From IMG/VR virus record IMGVR_UViG_3300008110_000048, positions 1-64,000 of that record: 64,000 nucleotides of DNA. One strand, 5' to 3'. This stretch comes from a virus. The translations under genes were made by a program, and so were the position numbers. Positions 1 to 6,502 of the stretch are shown piece after piece. Every line of letters starts with the position of its first letter. Position 1 is the first letter of the stretch. Below the pieces are notes generated by a model that saw nothing but the letters and a program-made list of their open reading frames with translations, had not been told where the DNA came from and ran no database searches.

Positions 1-111
1 CAACTGGGCTATTCGCATGGCGCCTCCCGGTGGTTCCACTCGCTCACATATCAGCGGGTGGACCACTGGCGCCAATGGTTTCACATTCTAAAAAATAGCT
101 GCGAGTCCTAA
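1..111 (+). CDS. possible 3' end of a gene cut by the window edge
   Basis: A frame open from the first base ends in TAA at 109-111 (36 codons, ending ILKNSCES). The other two forward frames are also open here for about 90 bases because the stretch is GC-rich, so the coding frame is undecided. The next gene has its own ribosome binding site, so something upstream probably ends in this region. No function can be given. Confidence 0.25.
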   Translation, partial: QLGYSHGASRWFHSLTYQRVDHWRQWFHILKNSCES

Positions 112-139
112 GACCTGCAGCACAAACAAAGGAGAAAGC

Positions 140-349
140 ATGCAAGCAAACATGACAATGCCACGGCCTCGCTGTGACTACAAAACAATGGAAATGTTGC
201 ATCAAGTCGAAGCTGCGATCAGGATCTATGAAGCAGAAGGCGACTTGAAGAGCATGATCCTCGCTATGGCTGAAAAGGAAGAGCTTCTCAAGCAAGCGAT
301 TCAAGAGTCAAGCGATTGGGCTCGACGTAACACCCGCAAAGAAGCCTGA
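140..349 (+). CDS. small helical hypothetical protein (69 aa)
   Basis: ATG follows a clear AAAGGAGAAAGC ribosome binding site. The 69-residue product is mostly helical and charged, with a central IRIYEAEGDLKSM segment and a C-terminal run rich in Lys, Glu and Arg. It has no signal peptide or metal motif. Its stop TGA shares a base with the ATG of the next tiny frame (TGATG), which suggests translational coupling. I do not recognise the family. It probably belongs to the set of small accessory genes common in large actinophages. Confidence 0.6.
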   Translation: MQANMTMPRPRCDYKTMEMLHQVEAAIRIYEAEGDLKSMILAMAEKEELLKQAIQESSDWARRNTRKEA

Positions 350-411
350 TGTTCGAACTATTGTTCGGATGGTTCTTTGATCTTATCGACTCCATCTTTG
401 GAGATAGTTAA
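349..411 (+). CDS. 20-residue hydrophobic micropeptide
   Basis: The frame begins at the ATG overlapping the upstream TGA and reads MFELLFGWFFDLIDSIFGDS before TAA. It is strongly hydrophobic and aromatic with acidic ends, so it could be membrane-associated. Support is the coupled start and the tight packing; no homologue is known to me. It may instead be a chance frame in a short gap. Confidence 0.35.
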   Translation: MFELLFGWFFDLIDSIFGDS

Positions 412-437
412 CCACAAAACAGAAAGAAGGTAACAGC

Positions 438-590
438 ATGAAGCTGAACATTATTCAAAAGACTGGCAAAGTGACCGGCAAGTTGGTGTCTGCTACCAAG
501 GCAGCTCCTACAAAGACCAAGAATGGTCTTTCTTCCGCAAAGAACCAGTTCAAGAATGGGTTCAACGCCGGCGTCTCGTCGGACAGCTGA
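438..590 (+). CDS. small basic protein (50 aa)
   Basis: ATG is preceded by an AGAAAGAAGG ribosome binding site about 7 bases away. The 50-residue product is Lys/Thr/Ser-rich (KTGKVTGKLVSATKAAPTK), likely disordered or nucleic-acid binding, and ends GVSSDS. Codon use resembles the highly G/C-ending gene that follows. A hairpin lies just after the stop, so this may be the last gene of a short transcript. Function unknown. Confidence 0.55.
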   Translation: MKLNIIQKTGKVTGKLVSATKAAPTKTKNGLSSAKNQFKNGFNAGVSSDS

Positions 591-598
591 ACATACAG

Positions 599-639
599 AA
601 ACCTGGAGTTGGGTCTATCACAGGCCCTTCTCCAGGTTT
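599..639 (+). terminator. hairpin, probable terminator
   Basis: AAACCTGGAG at 599-608 pairs perfectly with CTCCAGGTTT at 630-639, with an inner GGG/CCC pairing. No strong U tract follows (CAACAAATAAATAAAA), so it could be a weak terminator or a 5' structure for the next gene. Confidence 0.45.
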
Positions 640-715
640 CAACAAATAAATAAAATCAAATAGTCCCTTTAGAAAAACACTGTAAGTAAACTTAGCAAAA
701 GGAAACAAACACACT

Positions 716-1735
716 ATGAGTATCTTTACTGATTTCAATATTGATTTTGACTTGTTCTCTGCCGTGGCCGACACCCCGGAAATGTTCGAGTCAACTGGCA
801 AGACAAACACGCTTCGTGTTGGACGCGAGATTTCCTTCAAGGGCAGCATCAATGGCATTGAAGTGCCGGCTTCGGCTGTTCTTCACGATGCCAAGCTGAC
901 TCGCCTGACCCTTCTCAAGCAGATCAGCCCGAACACTGGCAAGGAATACTTCCTGGTTACCGGCATCATGCGTCCTGTGCGTATGGACTTGTTTGTGACG
1001 TTGGACGGTGAGAAGATGAATATCATCGATGTTCTCACTGCTGCAATCAACGAGAAGTCCATGAACAAGATCACTCGTGAGCAGTTCTTGGAAACCGCTC
1101 GCAAGATTGGTCTGAACCTCACGGATGGTATGCCGTACTTCTTCCAGCAGTTCGGTGCTAGCATCGACGGTTGGACGAAGGCTCGTGAGGCTTTCGTAGC
1201 TGCTGGCGCCAAGGATGTCATCGGTTCGATGAATAATCCTGGTCGCATCGAAGCTGCGTATCAGCACAACGATGGTGTTCCCGTCACTGCTTTCGAAGTT
1301 GGCACTGTGGATCGTGAGAAGTCACGTACCAAGCAGGGCTTCTTGAACCTCATTGACGCAACTGTCGCCAACTTTGAGCGTGTTGTTCAGCTTCGTAAGG
1401 AGAGCAAGCTTCTCCGCGTGAAGGTGGACACTGCTACTGGTTGGTCGCAGGAGAAGACTCAGAAGGCTCGTGAGCATGCTGATCTTCTTTCGGCAATGAG
1501 CCGTCAGTGGGTGTCGAACTGGTCTGGTGCGCAGCAGCGTATCGTTGTCCAGTCTAATGGCAAGCAGGAAACTCAGAATGTTTGGGATCCCGTAAACGCT
1601 CCGTGTGGGCGTTTTACTATGCTCGTCGACAACAATCCTGTTGAAGTCGACCTGTGGACGAACTCCGCTCGTGCCAATACGTCGAATACGACGGTTGGCT
1701 CTAGCGACAACGGTTCGGATCCCGACCCCTTCTGA
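716..1735 (+). CDS. hypothetical protein with SSB-like acidic tail (339 aa)
   Basis: A well-expressed-looking gene: codons are strongly biased to AAG, CTC, CGT and ATC, unlike most neighbours. The N-terminal half (residues about 30-110) looks beta-rich; residues 110-260 look mainly helical with many Lys and Arg. The last 25 residues are low-complexity Ser/Asn/Asp ending GSDPDPF. An acidic tail closing in Pro-Phe is the hallmark of bacterial SSB proteins, where it recruits partner enzymes. The protein may therefore be a phage DNA-binding or recombination factor, but no OB-fold signature is certain. A true SSB-like gene lies separately at 38237-38662. A capsid-scaffold or other abundant role cannot be excluded. 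Confidence 0.7.
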   Translation: MSIFTDFNIDFDLFSAVADTPEMFESTGKTNTLRVGREISFKGSINGIEVPASAVLHDAKLTRLTLLKQISPNTGKEYFLVTGIMRPVRMDLFVTLDGEKMNIIDVLTAAINEKSMNKITREQFLETARKIGLNLTDGMPYFFQQFGASIDGWTKAREAFVAAGAKDVIGSMNNPGRIEAAYQHNDGVPVTAFEVGTVDREKSRTKQGFLNLIDATVANFERVVQLRKESKLLRVKVDTATGWSQEKTQKAREHADLLSAMSRQWVSNWSGAQQRIVVQSNGKQETQNVWDPVNAPCGRFTMLVDNNPVEVDLWTNSARANTSNTTVGSSDNGSDPDPF

Positions 1736-1783
1736 CCCCCAGTTAGACGAGTTTGTCCGTTCTCGCCAAAAACGGACACCCCT

Positions 1784-1914
1784 TGGGGCTAATGGTTACA
1801 AGTATCTGGTTTAAAGCATAATGCAATGGTCTAATCTTTAGATTACATTGTATATTATGGACACCGTGTCTCCGTGCAAAACCATTTCAGAGAGGTTCGA
1901 TTCCTCTGGCTCCA
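1784..1914 (+). other. atypical tRNA-like element with inserted hairpin
   Basis: The 3' end looks like a tRNA: a T-arm AGAGG-TTCGATT-CCTCT followed directly by GGCTCCA. TGGGGCT at 1784-1790 can pair with that 3' strand (two G-U pairs) as an acceptor stem. Between them are about 100 bases, where a normal tRNA has about 50. The extra sequence includes a long imperfect hairpin (AATGCAATG..TAATC-TTTA-GATTACATTGTATT). I cannot place a normal anticodon arm. It could be a degenerate tRNA, a tRNA with an intron, or a tRNA mimic. Confidence 0.4.
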
Positions 1915-1964
1915 CTAAAAAAAATATTTCTTAATAGTTCATACAAAAGAGAAAAGGAATCATC

Positions 1965-2183
1965 ATGCCCGAATACAAGTATCTCTGCTACTTTGAGACG
2001 TGGTCCGGCTTCATGGACGGCGATCTCACTCATCCCGATGGAACCATCGAAATATACGATTTCGTTGACTCCGACAACAAAGATTCAGACAAAGACATTG
2101 TACTGAATCCCTTCACTGAAGACAGCGCCCGTCAGCACTTTGCTGATAAGGGCATCACCAACATCAAGTTTGTCTACGCATAG
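1965..2183 (+). CDS. small acidic hypothetical protein (72 aa)
   Basis: ATG follows GAGAAAAGGAATCATC, a good ribosome binding site, 18 bases after a TTCATACAAA motif seen before several genes in this genome. The product starts MPEYKYLCYFETWSGF, is Asp/Ser-rich in the middle and ends in a beta-like ITNIKFVYA. No known family. It begins a run of small genes that continues to 2574. Confidence 0.6.
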   Translation: MPEYKYLCYFETWSGFMDGDLTHPDGTIEIYDFVDSDNKDSDKDIVLNPFTEDSARQHFADKGITNIKFVYA

Positions 2184-2191
2184 GAGTAAAC

Positions 2192-2362
2192 ATGACATAC
2201 GAAATGCATCTCTGCGAAACAGAGCCCTGTCGGCACAAATGTGAACAAGAAGGCTGCGATAACATGATCCTGTATCATGACGAACCGTATTGCTTCACGC
2301 ACTCGCCAGATGAAGGCTCATCGTTCCGTAACTACGATTCCCGTACAGGAGGCTGGAAGTGA
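2192..2362 (+). CDS. Cys/His-rich miniprotein, probable zinc binder (56 aa)
   Basis: Starts 8 bases after the previous stop, with TAGGAGTAAAC as ribosome binding site. The 56 residues contain spaced cysteines and histidines (MTYEMHLCETEPCRHKCEQ, then CDN and YCFTHSP), a pattern compatible with one zinc site. It ends GGWK, and its stop overlaps the GTG start of the next gene. Small zinc-binding proteins of this kind are common but mostly uncharacterised in phages. Confidence 0.55.
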   Translation: MTYEMHLCETEPCRHKCEQEGCDNMILYHDEPYCFTHSPDEGSSFRNYDSRTGGWK

Positions 2363-2574
2363 CAACTAAGCTCAGCAAAATCCCCACACCCAGGTGTTTC
2401 CAGTGTGGCAAAGAAGGTGAACTGGAGATCCCCACAGAAATCTGGTTCGCCGGCATCAAAAAGAGTCAAGAAGGTGCCCTTATTCAAGACGCCTTCCCAA
2501 CTCTCAGCAGTGACCAACGCGAGCAACTTCTCACAGGCATTCATCCCGAATGCTGGAAGAAGATGTTCGCATGA
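2359..2574 (+). CDS. small CxxC zinc-binding protein (71 aa)
   Basis: GTG start overlaps the TGA of the upstream gene (GTGA). It has a zinc-knuckle-like CFQCGKEG at residues about 13-20 and a distal Cys near ECWKKMFA that could complete the site. The helical middle contains TLSSDQREQLL. It is probably co-translated with the preceding Cys-rich gene. Function not known. Confidence 0.55.
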   Translation: MTTKLSKIPTPRCFQCGKEGELEIPTEIWFAGIKKSQEGALIQDAFPTLSSDQREQLLTGIHPECWKKMFA

Positions 2575-2585
2575 CAAATATCTAT

Positions 2586-2629
2586 CAGAGGAGTATATGG
2601 GTACCTTATGGTATCTGTATACTCCTCTG
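2586..2629 (+). promoter_or_regulatory. perfect 12-bp stem-loop after the zinc-protein pair
   Basis: CAGAGGAGTATA (2586-2597) pairs perfectly with TATACTCCTCTG (2618-2629), and an inner GGTACC/GGTATC can extend it. No U tract follows; instead a TATAAT lies at 2636-2641. It may be a processing site or transcript-end structure placed just before a new promoter. Confidence 0.4.
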
Positions 2630-2664
2630 TATGTGTATAATAAAAAATATCTTAATAGACTTTT

Positions 2665-2695
2665 GGGGGGGACCCGGCGAAGCCGGGGGGGACCC
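2665..2695 (+). repeat. direct repeat GGGGGGGACCC flanking a GC hairpin
   Basis: Two identical 11-base copies of GGGGGGGACCC lie at 2665-2675 and 2685-2695. Between and across them CCCGGC-GAA-GCCGGG forms a tight hairpin (2673-2687). This is striking in an AT-rich setting. A related GGGGGAACCCATAT occurs near 3345. Confidence 0.45.
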
Positions 2696-2783
2696 ATATG
2701 ATAAGATATTATAAGCGCAGTAGCAATGGCTATTTGTGTAAAAAAAAATAACAAATAGACCTATAGCTGCAAGCGGGATTTTT

Positions 2784-2948
2784 ATGATTTGGGTAATCGT
2801 AGAAAAAGATAAGGAAAGTGTAGTCGTACATGGTCCATTCTACTCTCAGTATGGAGCATCTGTATATAAGACTAAACTTGAGTCTTTTTCGCCGGCGCCC
2901 AACTATAAAATCCAATACCTTATCCCAGAAAAAAACCTACGAAGATAG
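2784..2948 (+). CDS. small hypothetical protein (54 aa)
   Basis: The frame MIWVIVEKDKESVVVHGPFY ends LIPEKNLRR and has a natural protein composition: alternating beta-like MIWVIVEK and a basic C terminus. A longer overlapping frame in another phase (from 2830) looks less protein-like at its N terminus, so I prefer this one here. The ribosome binding site is weak (GCGGG). Function unknown. Confidence 0.45.
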   Translation: MIWVIVEKDKESVVVHGPFYSQYGASVYKTKLESFSPAPNYKIQYLIPEKNLRR

Positions 2949-3027
2949 GTTGCATTTCTATAGAGAGATGATATACTGGATGCCCGGAAGGAAAATCCAA
3001 TACACATCTCGAAGGAGTACAAACAAG

Positions 3028-3243
3028 ATGCCTAGACAGCATCAATCAAAAACAATGAAACAAGTCTTCAAAGAACTTGAAAGACTAGGATTCAATGTAA
3101 TACATAAGAAGTCCGGATCCTACAGTATCTACCCTCCCTCCACGATACAAGGACCTATGTACACAACTCATGGAACGGAATCCGCAATCCACCCCATGAG
3201 AAGAGACTTCAAGAGACTCTATAATGTCGAGTTGACCGTGTAG
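3028..3243 (+). CDS. HicA-like small RNA-binding/toxin-fold protein (71 aa)
   Basis: The start at ATG 3028 is chosen because GAAGGAGTAC lies 8 bases upstream; the in-frame extension back to 2830 lacks protein character. The sequence has the HicA/YcfA pattern: a helix (TMKQVFKELERLGF), a strand with GSYSIYPP, an invariant-type histidine in TTHGTES, and a C-terminal helix (MRRDFKRLY). HicA proteins are mRNA interferases paired with a HicB antitoxin. No HicB-like neighbour is seen, and many phage members of this fold are orphans of unknown role. Two terminator-like hairpins follow. Confidence 0.55.
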   Translation: MPRQHQSKTMKQVFKELERLGFNVIHKKSGSYSIYPPSTIQGPMYTTHGTESAIHPMRRDFKRLYNVELTV

Positions 3244-3266
3244 GATTCTCCTACCAACTGGAGAGT

Positions 3267-3298
3267 CACGGTAGGGTTCAGGTGGTGTCCCTACCGTG
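3267..3298 (+). terminator. hairpin terminator
   Basis: CACGGTAGGG (3267-3276) pairs perfectly with CCCTACCGTG (3289-3298); a short ATTTTTG tract lies ten bases downstream. It sits right after the HicA-like gene. Confidence 0.6.
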
Positions 3299-3358
3299 GC
3301 CTCTAGCATTTTTGTTTCACAACAGAAAAAAATCAGACCTCTCATGGGGGAACCCATA

Positions 3359-3385
3359 TATTATCTGTATTATCTGTATTATCTG
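3359..3385 (+). repeat. three tandem copies of TATTATCTG
   Basis: TATTATCTG is repeated exactly at 3359, 3368 and 3377, and a related TATTATCTC occurs near 3485. Nine-base spacing does not match a helical turn. This could be a small operator cluster or a replication slippage product. Confidence 0.45.
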
Positions 3386-3441
3386 TAAAATAATCATATT
3401 ATAATTATCGAAGTATTGTACATACAAAACAGTAGACTCAT

Positions 3442-3461
3442 CATCCCCCGTTAGGGGGATG
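3442..3461 (+). terminator. hairpin terminator
   Basis: CATCCCCC-GTTA-GGGGGATG forms a perfect 8-bp stem with a four-base loop, followed by TCTTGTTT. It is the strongest terminator-like structure in this gap. Confidence 0.65.
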
Positions 3462-3612
3462 TCTTGTTTATTCTGTCTATATATATTATCTCTATACAAT
3501 ATATATCATTTTGTTTTTGCCGGCGATTTAGCTGGCATACTCCCCCCTCTCTTACAACCCCTAACCCTACACCTATACACTATCTACCAACCCTAAACTA
3601 AAGGATAAAAAC

Positions 3613-3915
3613 ATGTCCCAAAACAACATGGTAAACTTCATCACCCTTACAGATCTTGACGCAGACAAGATCGAACTCAATCCCGCTTTCATCGCTTTCA
3701 TGAAGCGAGACACATACGAACCTGAAGAAGGCGTTGAAATGCCCTTCACTAAGGTTATCCTTAGCACCAATCATCACATCTTTGCTTTGGAAACTCCAGA
3801 GCAGATTGCCCAGCTTCAGATGGATGGTATCAAGAATCTCATGAAATCCCTCATGAATAACACTATCAACATGTTCGAAGAGCTTGAAAAGCTCGAAGAC
3901 GAAGAACAAGAATAA
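3613..3915 (+). CDS. hypothetical protein, faintly FlbD-like (100 aa)
   Basis: ATG follows AAAGGATAAAAAC. Residues 8-75 run strand-loop-strand (NFITLTDLDADKIELNPAFI, later VILSTNHHIFALETPEQI). This recalls the small FlbD fold, where a strand, an aliphatic strand and a 'threonine-glycine-hyperfamiliar' loop precede a helix, but the match is weak. A long C-terminal helix ends in an acidic EELEKLEDEEQE tail. It forms a tight run with the next gene (11-base gap). Function unknown. Confidence 0.6.
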   Translation: MSQNNMVNFITLTDLDADKIELNPAFIAFMKRDTYEPEEGVEMPFTKVILSTNHHIFALETPEQIAQLQMDGIKNLMKSLMNNTINMFEELEKLEDEEQE

Positions 3916-3926
3916 GGAGACATCCC

Positions 3927-4148
3927 TTGATTTCTAAGAAACAACTCACTTTGGCAGAACAAGAACATTGGGACCACACACGCAACACAGTTGACGAGTG
4001 GGCCAAAAACAATGTTCCTGACCAATACGCCTACAATAGTCGTGCAACTTATTGGGGATCAGCTCTCAGAGCTGGAATCATCGATAACGACATGTACGAC
4101 TATGCTCGTACCCGTTACGCTAATCTTTGGGATTACGTAGGGGACTGA
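3927..4148 (+). CDS. hypothetical protein, TTG start (73 aa)
   Basis: TTG is chosen because AAGGAGACATCCC gives a good ribosome binding site and the frame has no earlier start. The product is rich in Trp, Tyr and Asn (EHWDHTRNTVDEWAKNN, ATYWGSALRAGI, ANLWDYVGD) and probably all-helical and soluble. I do not recognise the family. Confidence 0.55.
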   Translation: MISKKQLTLAEQEHWDHTRNTVDEWAKNNVPDQYAYNSRATYWGSALRAGIIDNDMYDYARTRYANLWDYVGD

Positions 4149-4149
4149 C

Positions 4150-4224
4150 TTGCTAGAGTTATTCAATACCTTATCATTCATTCTGATGGTATATCTTATT
4201 CTCCGCATTTCATTCAAAGGTTAA
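4150..4224 (+). CDS. 24-residue membrane micropeptide
   Basis: TTG start directly after the previous stop. It reads MLELFNTLSFILMVYLILRI then SFKG and stop. Nearly the whole peptide is one hydrophobic helix with a basic end, and its stop is three bases before the next ATG. Position and composition suggest a genuine small membrane peptide, but a chance frame is possible. Confidence 0.35.
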   Translation: MLELFNTLSFILMVYLILRISFKG

Positions 4225-4227
4225 AAC

Positions 4228-4542
4228 ATGACTACTTTAATTTGCACTATGTGCGAAAACCCAGTTCATAACGAGTTTCAAGAACACAATGCAAATATTC
4301 AGCCTTCAGGCGGACTCCATTTAGCTATTCATACAGGCTATGGCATGATGACAGATCCAATGGACGAAGCTTCTTTTCAAGCTTTAACATCCATCTGTCT
4401 ATGTCATGATTGCTCTATTAAGGTTATCGATATGTTTCCGCAGGAATTCAAAGACAATTTCTTTGCCGGCGGACATCCAGTCGAAACCTGCAGAGCACAA
4501 TCTGACACCCATCCTGATGGCTGCCATTACTCCTGGTGCTAA
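4228..4542 (+). CDS. Cys/His-rich conserved-type phage protein (104 aa)
   Basis: The sequence has several metal-type motifs: LICTMCENP near the N terminus, ICLCHDCSIKV at about 58-68, and a C-terminal ETC..DGCHYSWC. Between them lies GGLHLAIHTGYGMM. This arrangement resembles conserved actinophage proteins of unknown function and suggests one or two zinc sites. It ends in TAA immediately before the next ATG (TAAATG). Confidence 0.6.
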   Translation: MTTLICTMCENPVHNEFQEHNANIQPSGGLHLAIHTGYGMMTDPMDEASFQALTSICLCHDCSIKVIDMFPQEFKDNFFAGGHPVETCRAQSDTHPDGCHYSWC

Positions 4543-4878
4543 ATGCCTAAATATTCAATGACACTCAATCAAAAAGTCCATCGTAACCACGCCATATTCC
4601 AAGACTATATTTCTGGGAGATCTATCATCAAGATTTCTCGGAAATATGGTCTGACATATGATCGTACACGCACCATCATTAAGGAGCATAGCATGCGACA
4701 ATACTTTGTCATTGATCACGCAGACGATTTTGTCCTTTACCGTGGCACTCTTGAGCAATGTGAAACAGTACTTCAAGAAAGCTACGCTGGACTAATGATC
4801 GTCGGATATCGGGATCTTACTCCCGGTATGATCAAAAGTTTAGACCTACTAAATCTTAAACAAAATCCCACATCATGA
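4543..4878 (+). CDS. small helix-turn-helix protein (111 aa)
   Basis: ATG abuts the upstream stop. Residues about 18-50 (DYISGRSIIKISRKYGLTYD, then RTRTIIKEH) have a sigma-region-4-like helix-turn-helix pattern: a helix, SIIKISRKYGL, turn and recognition helix TYDRTRTIIKE. The C-terminal half (FVIDHADDFVLYRGTLEQCE) looks like a small alpha/beta domain. It may be a local transcription regulator. Its stop overlaps the next ATG (ATGA). Confidence 0.55.
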   Translation: MPKYSMTLNQKVHRNHAIFQDYISGRSIIKISRKYGLTYDRTRTIIKEHSMRQYFVIDHADDFVLYRGTLEQCETVLQESYAGLMIVGYRDLTPGMIKSLDLLNLKQNPTS

Positions 4879-5042
4879 ACCCCAAACAAACATCACACAT
4901 TTGGGCTAACTTCGATGACAAACGTCGCTGCATAGCCTGCGATATTTCTTGGCATCCTGCCAGAGATAAATCCAAATGTTCTTCCACCAACACACTCCCC
5001 CCTACTTACCTAAAGGAATCCCACGATGAGCACCACAATTAA
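4875..5042 (+). CDS. small Cys-containing protein (55 aa)
   Basis: ATG overlaps the upstream TGA as ATGA. It contains RRCIACDISWHPARDKSKC, a plausible Cys/Cys/His/Cys zinc site. The end of the frame overlaps the start of the next gene by 17 bases, which has its own ribosome binding site (TAAAGGAATCCCACG) inside this frame. Function unknown. Confidence 0.5.
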   Translation: MNPKQTSHIWANFDDKRRCIACDISWHPARDKSKCSSTNTLPPTYLKESHDEHHN

Positions 5043-5289
5043 CGTACATCCCTCACATAACTCTTCCAACATTCGTTCATCATTCACCACCTATGATGAA
5101 CCCGTAAAGTTCTCTACAATTACCATCAATGTGTCAGATAGCAATACCACGTATTTCTTCACTGACACTGAGCAACTCGCAGAGTTCATTAATTCCCTTA
5201 TTCCCGTCATCAATCAGGCAACTTACCATATCGGTGATTGCCTGATAAACGGTGAATCTCTGCCGAAAATTGAAGAATCTCCCTTCTGA
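5026..5289 (+). CDS. hypothetical protein ending in EESPF (87 aa)
   Basis: Start supported by TAAAGGAATCCCACG. The body is beta-rich (FSTITINVSDSNTTYFFTD) with a helix EQLAEFINSLIPVI. The last five residues are EESPF, the same tail as the large E2-like protein at 26295-27683. It resembles the acidic Pro-Phe tail by which SSB proteins recruit partners. It is followed by a promoter and tRNA-Arg. Confidence 0.6.
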   Translation: MSTTINVHPSHNSSNIRSSFTTYDEPVKFSTITINVSDSNTTYFFTDTEQLAEFINSLIPVINQATYHIGDCLINGESLPKIEESPF

Positions 5290-5312
5290 AATTCTTCTAA
5301 ATCTGGTATAAT
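5284..5312 (+). promoter_or_regulatory. promoter for tRNA-Arg
   Basis: An extended -10, TGGTATAAT (TATAAT at 5307-5312), has a TTCTGA -35-like hexamer at 5284-5289 with 17-base spacing. The tRNA starts ten bases downstream. Confidence 0.6.
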
Positions 5313-5321
5313 ATACCGGAT

Positions 5322-5395
<74 letters not shown>

Positions 5396-5488
5396 CTATA
5401 CCACAATGTACAAATAAAAATAAGGTGTACTACACGCCAATTCATAATTCTATAACATTATATTAACTACTATAACCAGGAGATTTGC

Positions 5489-5578
5489 ATGTCAAAATTT
5501 CTAGCAACATTTAAGGTCAATGTCAACACTACGATCCGCTTGAATGCTCCCAGCATTCTAGCAGAGACTAGCTTCTGA
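5489..5578 (+). CDS. 29-residue hypothetical peptide
   Basis: ATG follows an excellent CCAGGAGATTTGC ribosome binding site. The product reads MSKFLATFKVNVNTTIRLNA then PSILAETSF: amphipathic and beta-like. It sits alone between tRNA-Arg and a structured RNA. No family recognised. Confidence 0.45.
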   Translation: MSKFLATFKVNVNTTIRLNAPSILAETSF

Positions 5579-5587
5579 CATAACAGA

Positions 5588-5732
5588 TGTCGGTTGGTCT
5601 CCGTGAGCGTTCTCCATTGCCCCCAGTGAGAATGATCATGGTCGGAGTTTAGCCTCCTTTTACGAAGACCATTTTGCTTTTAGCAAGCGGGGACTGACCG
5701 ACAGCCCTGGTTCATATAAACACATGAACCAG
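5588..5732 (+). ncRNA. structured non-coding region upstream of the 5743 gene
   Basis: TGTCGGT (5588-5594) pairs with ACCGACA (5697-5703) and encloses further helices: GGTCT (5596-5600) with AGACC (5666-5670), and a TTGC-TTTTA-GCAA hairpin. A separate perfect hairpin CTGGTTCAT/ATGAACCAG (5707-5732) ends just before the ribosome binding site. No frame is open through it. It could be a leader/regulatory RNA or a small RNA. Confidence 0.45.
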
Positions 5733-5742
5733 AAAGGCAACC

Positions 5743-5988
5743 ATGGTAAACGACACTACTTTAATGGAAGCAGAATCACTCTTCTATGAATCCCTAACCC
5801 AGATTTCATCTAAGGCTAATCTACTTCAAGAATACTCTCATCTTGTCAATTTCACCTCAACTGATCAATCAGCTGTAGATTTCAGAAAGACATTTTATGG
5901 TCTTATGAATCGTATCGGTGAAATTACTTACAAGACAACTGAGATGTTCGAACTCATTTGTCAGTCTCATTACAGTGAATACAAATGA
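5743..5988 (+). CDS. small helical hypothetical protein (81 aa)
   Basis: ATG after AGAAAGGCAACC, right behind the hairpin at 5707-5732. The product is all-helical with heptad-like runs (LMEAESLFYESLTQISSKAN, later YKTTEMFELICQSHY). It may dimerise. No recognised family. A large inverted-repeat element follows. Confidence 0.6.
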   Translation: MVNDTTLMEAESLFYESLTQISSKANLLQEYSHLVNFTSTDQSAVDFRKTFYGLMNRIGEITYKTTEMFELICQSHYSEYK

Positions 5989-5990
5989 CC

Positions 5991-6087
5991 AAATTTGTTG
6001 AGTGCTTAGATTTATATATGTTTAACGTCAATCATACATATAAATATATGATTTGTAATCGACATATATAGATAACGCAACAAATTT
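5991..6087. repeat. three-tier nested inverted repeat
   Basis: AAATTTGTTG (5991-6000) is the exact reverse complement of CAACAAATTT (6078-6087). Inside, ATTTATATATGT (6010-6021) matches ACATATATAGAT (6062-6073) with one difference. The centre, AATCATA..TATGATT (6030-6053), is near-palindromic. It can fold as one long hairpin or cruciform and has no coding frame. It lies 60 bases upstream of a winged-helix gene, so it may be that protein's operator. Confidence 0.6.
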
Positions 6088-6150
6088 CATAAACTTTATA
6101 ATTATACTTGCAATTTTATATAACCTTATACAGCTATTTAAGGAGTATTT

Positions 6151-6378
6151 ATGTCAAAGCAGCAAGTAATCGAAGATTACATCAACACAATTATTGGAGG
6201 AACTGTCAGTACAACTGCACTTGTGCAGGCTACCAACTGCAGTCTTCCAACTGTGTTGTCGTATATAAAGAATAACCCTTCTCGTTTCGAGAAGGTTAAG
6301 CGTGGTACATACCTCATCAAAGCCAGTACTGTGACATCTGTCTCCAATACTGACACAAATGACCCAATTGCTTGGTGA
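6151..6378 (+). CDS. small winged-helix DNA-binding protein (75 aa)
   Basis: ATG follows AAGGAGTATTT. Residues 1-55 form a compact winged helix: helix QVIEDYINTIIGG, helix-turn-helix TTALVQATNCSLPTVLSYIK, then the wing FEKVKRGTYLIK. This is like HARE-HTH or transcriptional-repressor domains. The 20-residue Ser/Thr tail is disordered. The nested palindrome at 5991-6087 directly upstream makes an autoregulator or DNA-structure binder plausible. Confidence 0.65.
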   Translation: MSKQQVIEDYINTIIGGTVSTTALVQATNCSLPTVLSYIKNNPSRFEKVKRGTYLIKASTVTSVSNTDTNDPIAW

Positions 6379-6427
6379 TAATTAAATTTGGTGAGTACTA
6401 TTATGCTACCTTAGAAATAAGGTTAGC

Positions 6428-6471
6428 AGGAGTGGCTGTGCATAAGCGGGCGGAACCCTTATGCCACTCCT
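6428..6471 (+). terminator. long bulged hairpin, probable terminator
   Basis: AGGAGTGGC (6428-6436) pairs with GCCACTCCT (6463-6471); CATAAG/CTTATG extends the helix. A short TTT follows. It lies between the winged-helix gene and the 6503 gene. Confidence 0.5.
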
Positions 6472-6502
6472 TTGGAACCGATCCACTCTTACGGAGGTTA
6501 AC

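Larger units (their letters stand above)
3244..3612 (+). other. gene-free region with terminators and short repeats
   Basis: No convincing frame lies in these 369 bases. They hold two hairpin terminators (3267-3298, 3442-3461), three head-to-tail copies of TATTATCTG (3359-3385), a CATACAAA motif near 3420, and C-rich leader sequence before the ribosome binding site of the 3613 gene. Confidence 0.6.

Noticed and set aside
791-1267. Open frame on the minus strand opposite the 716 gene
   Set aside because: Shadow of a strongly codon-biased plus-strand gene; no ribosome binding site and isolated on its strand.
2405-2701. 98-codon plus-strand frame overlapping the 2359 zinc gene
   Set aside because: It would read through the 2586-2629 hairpin and GC repeat; its product is low-complexity and the CxxC frame is better.
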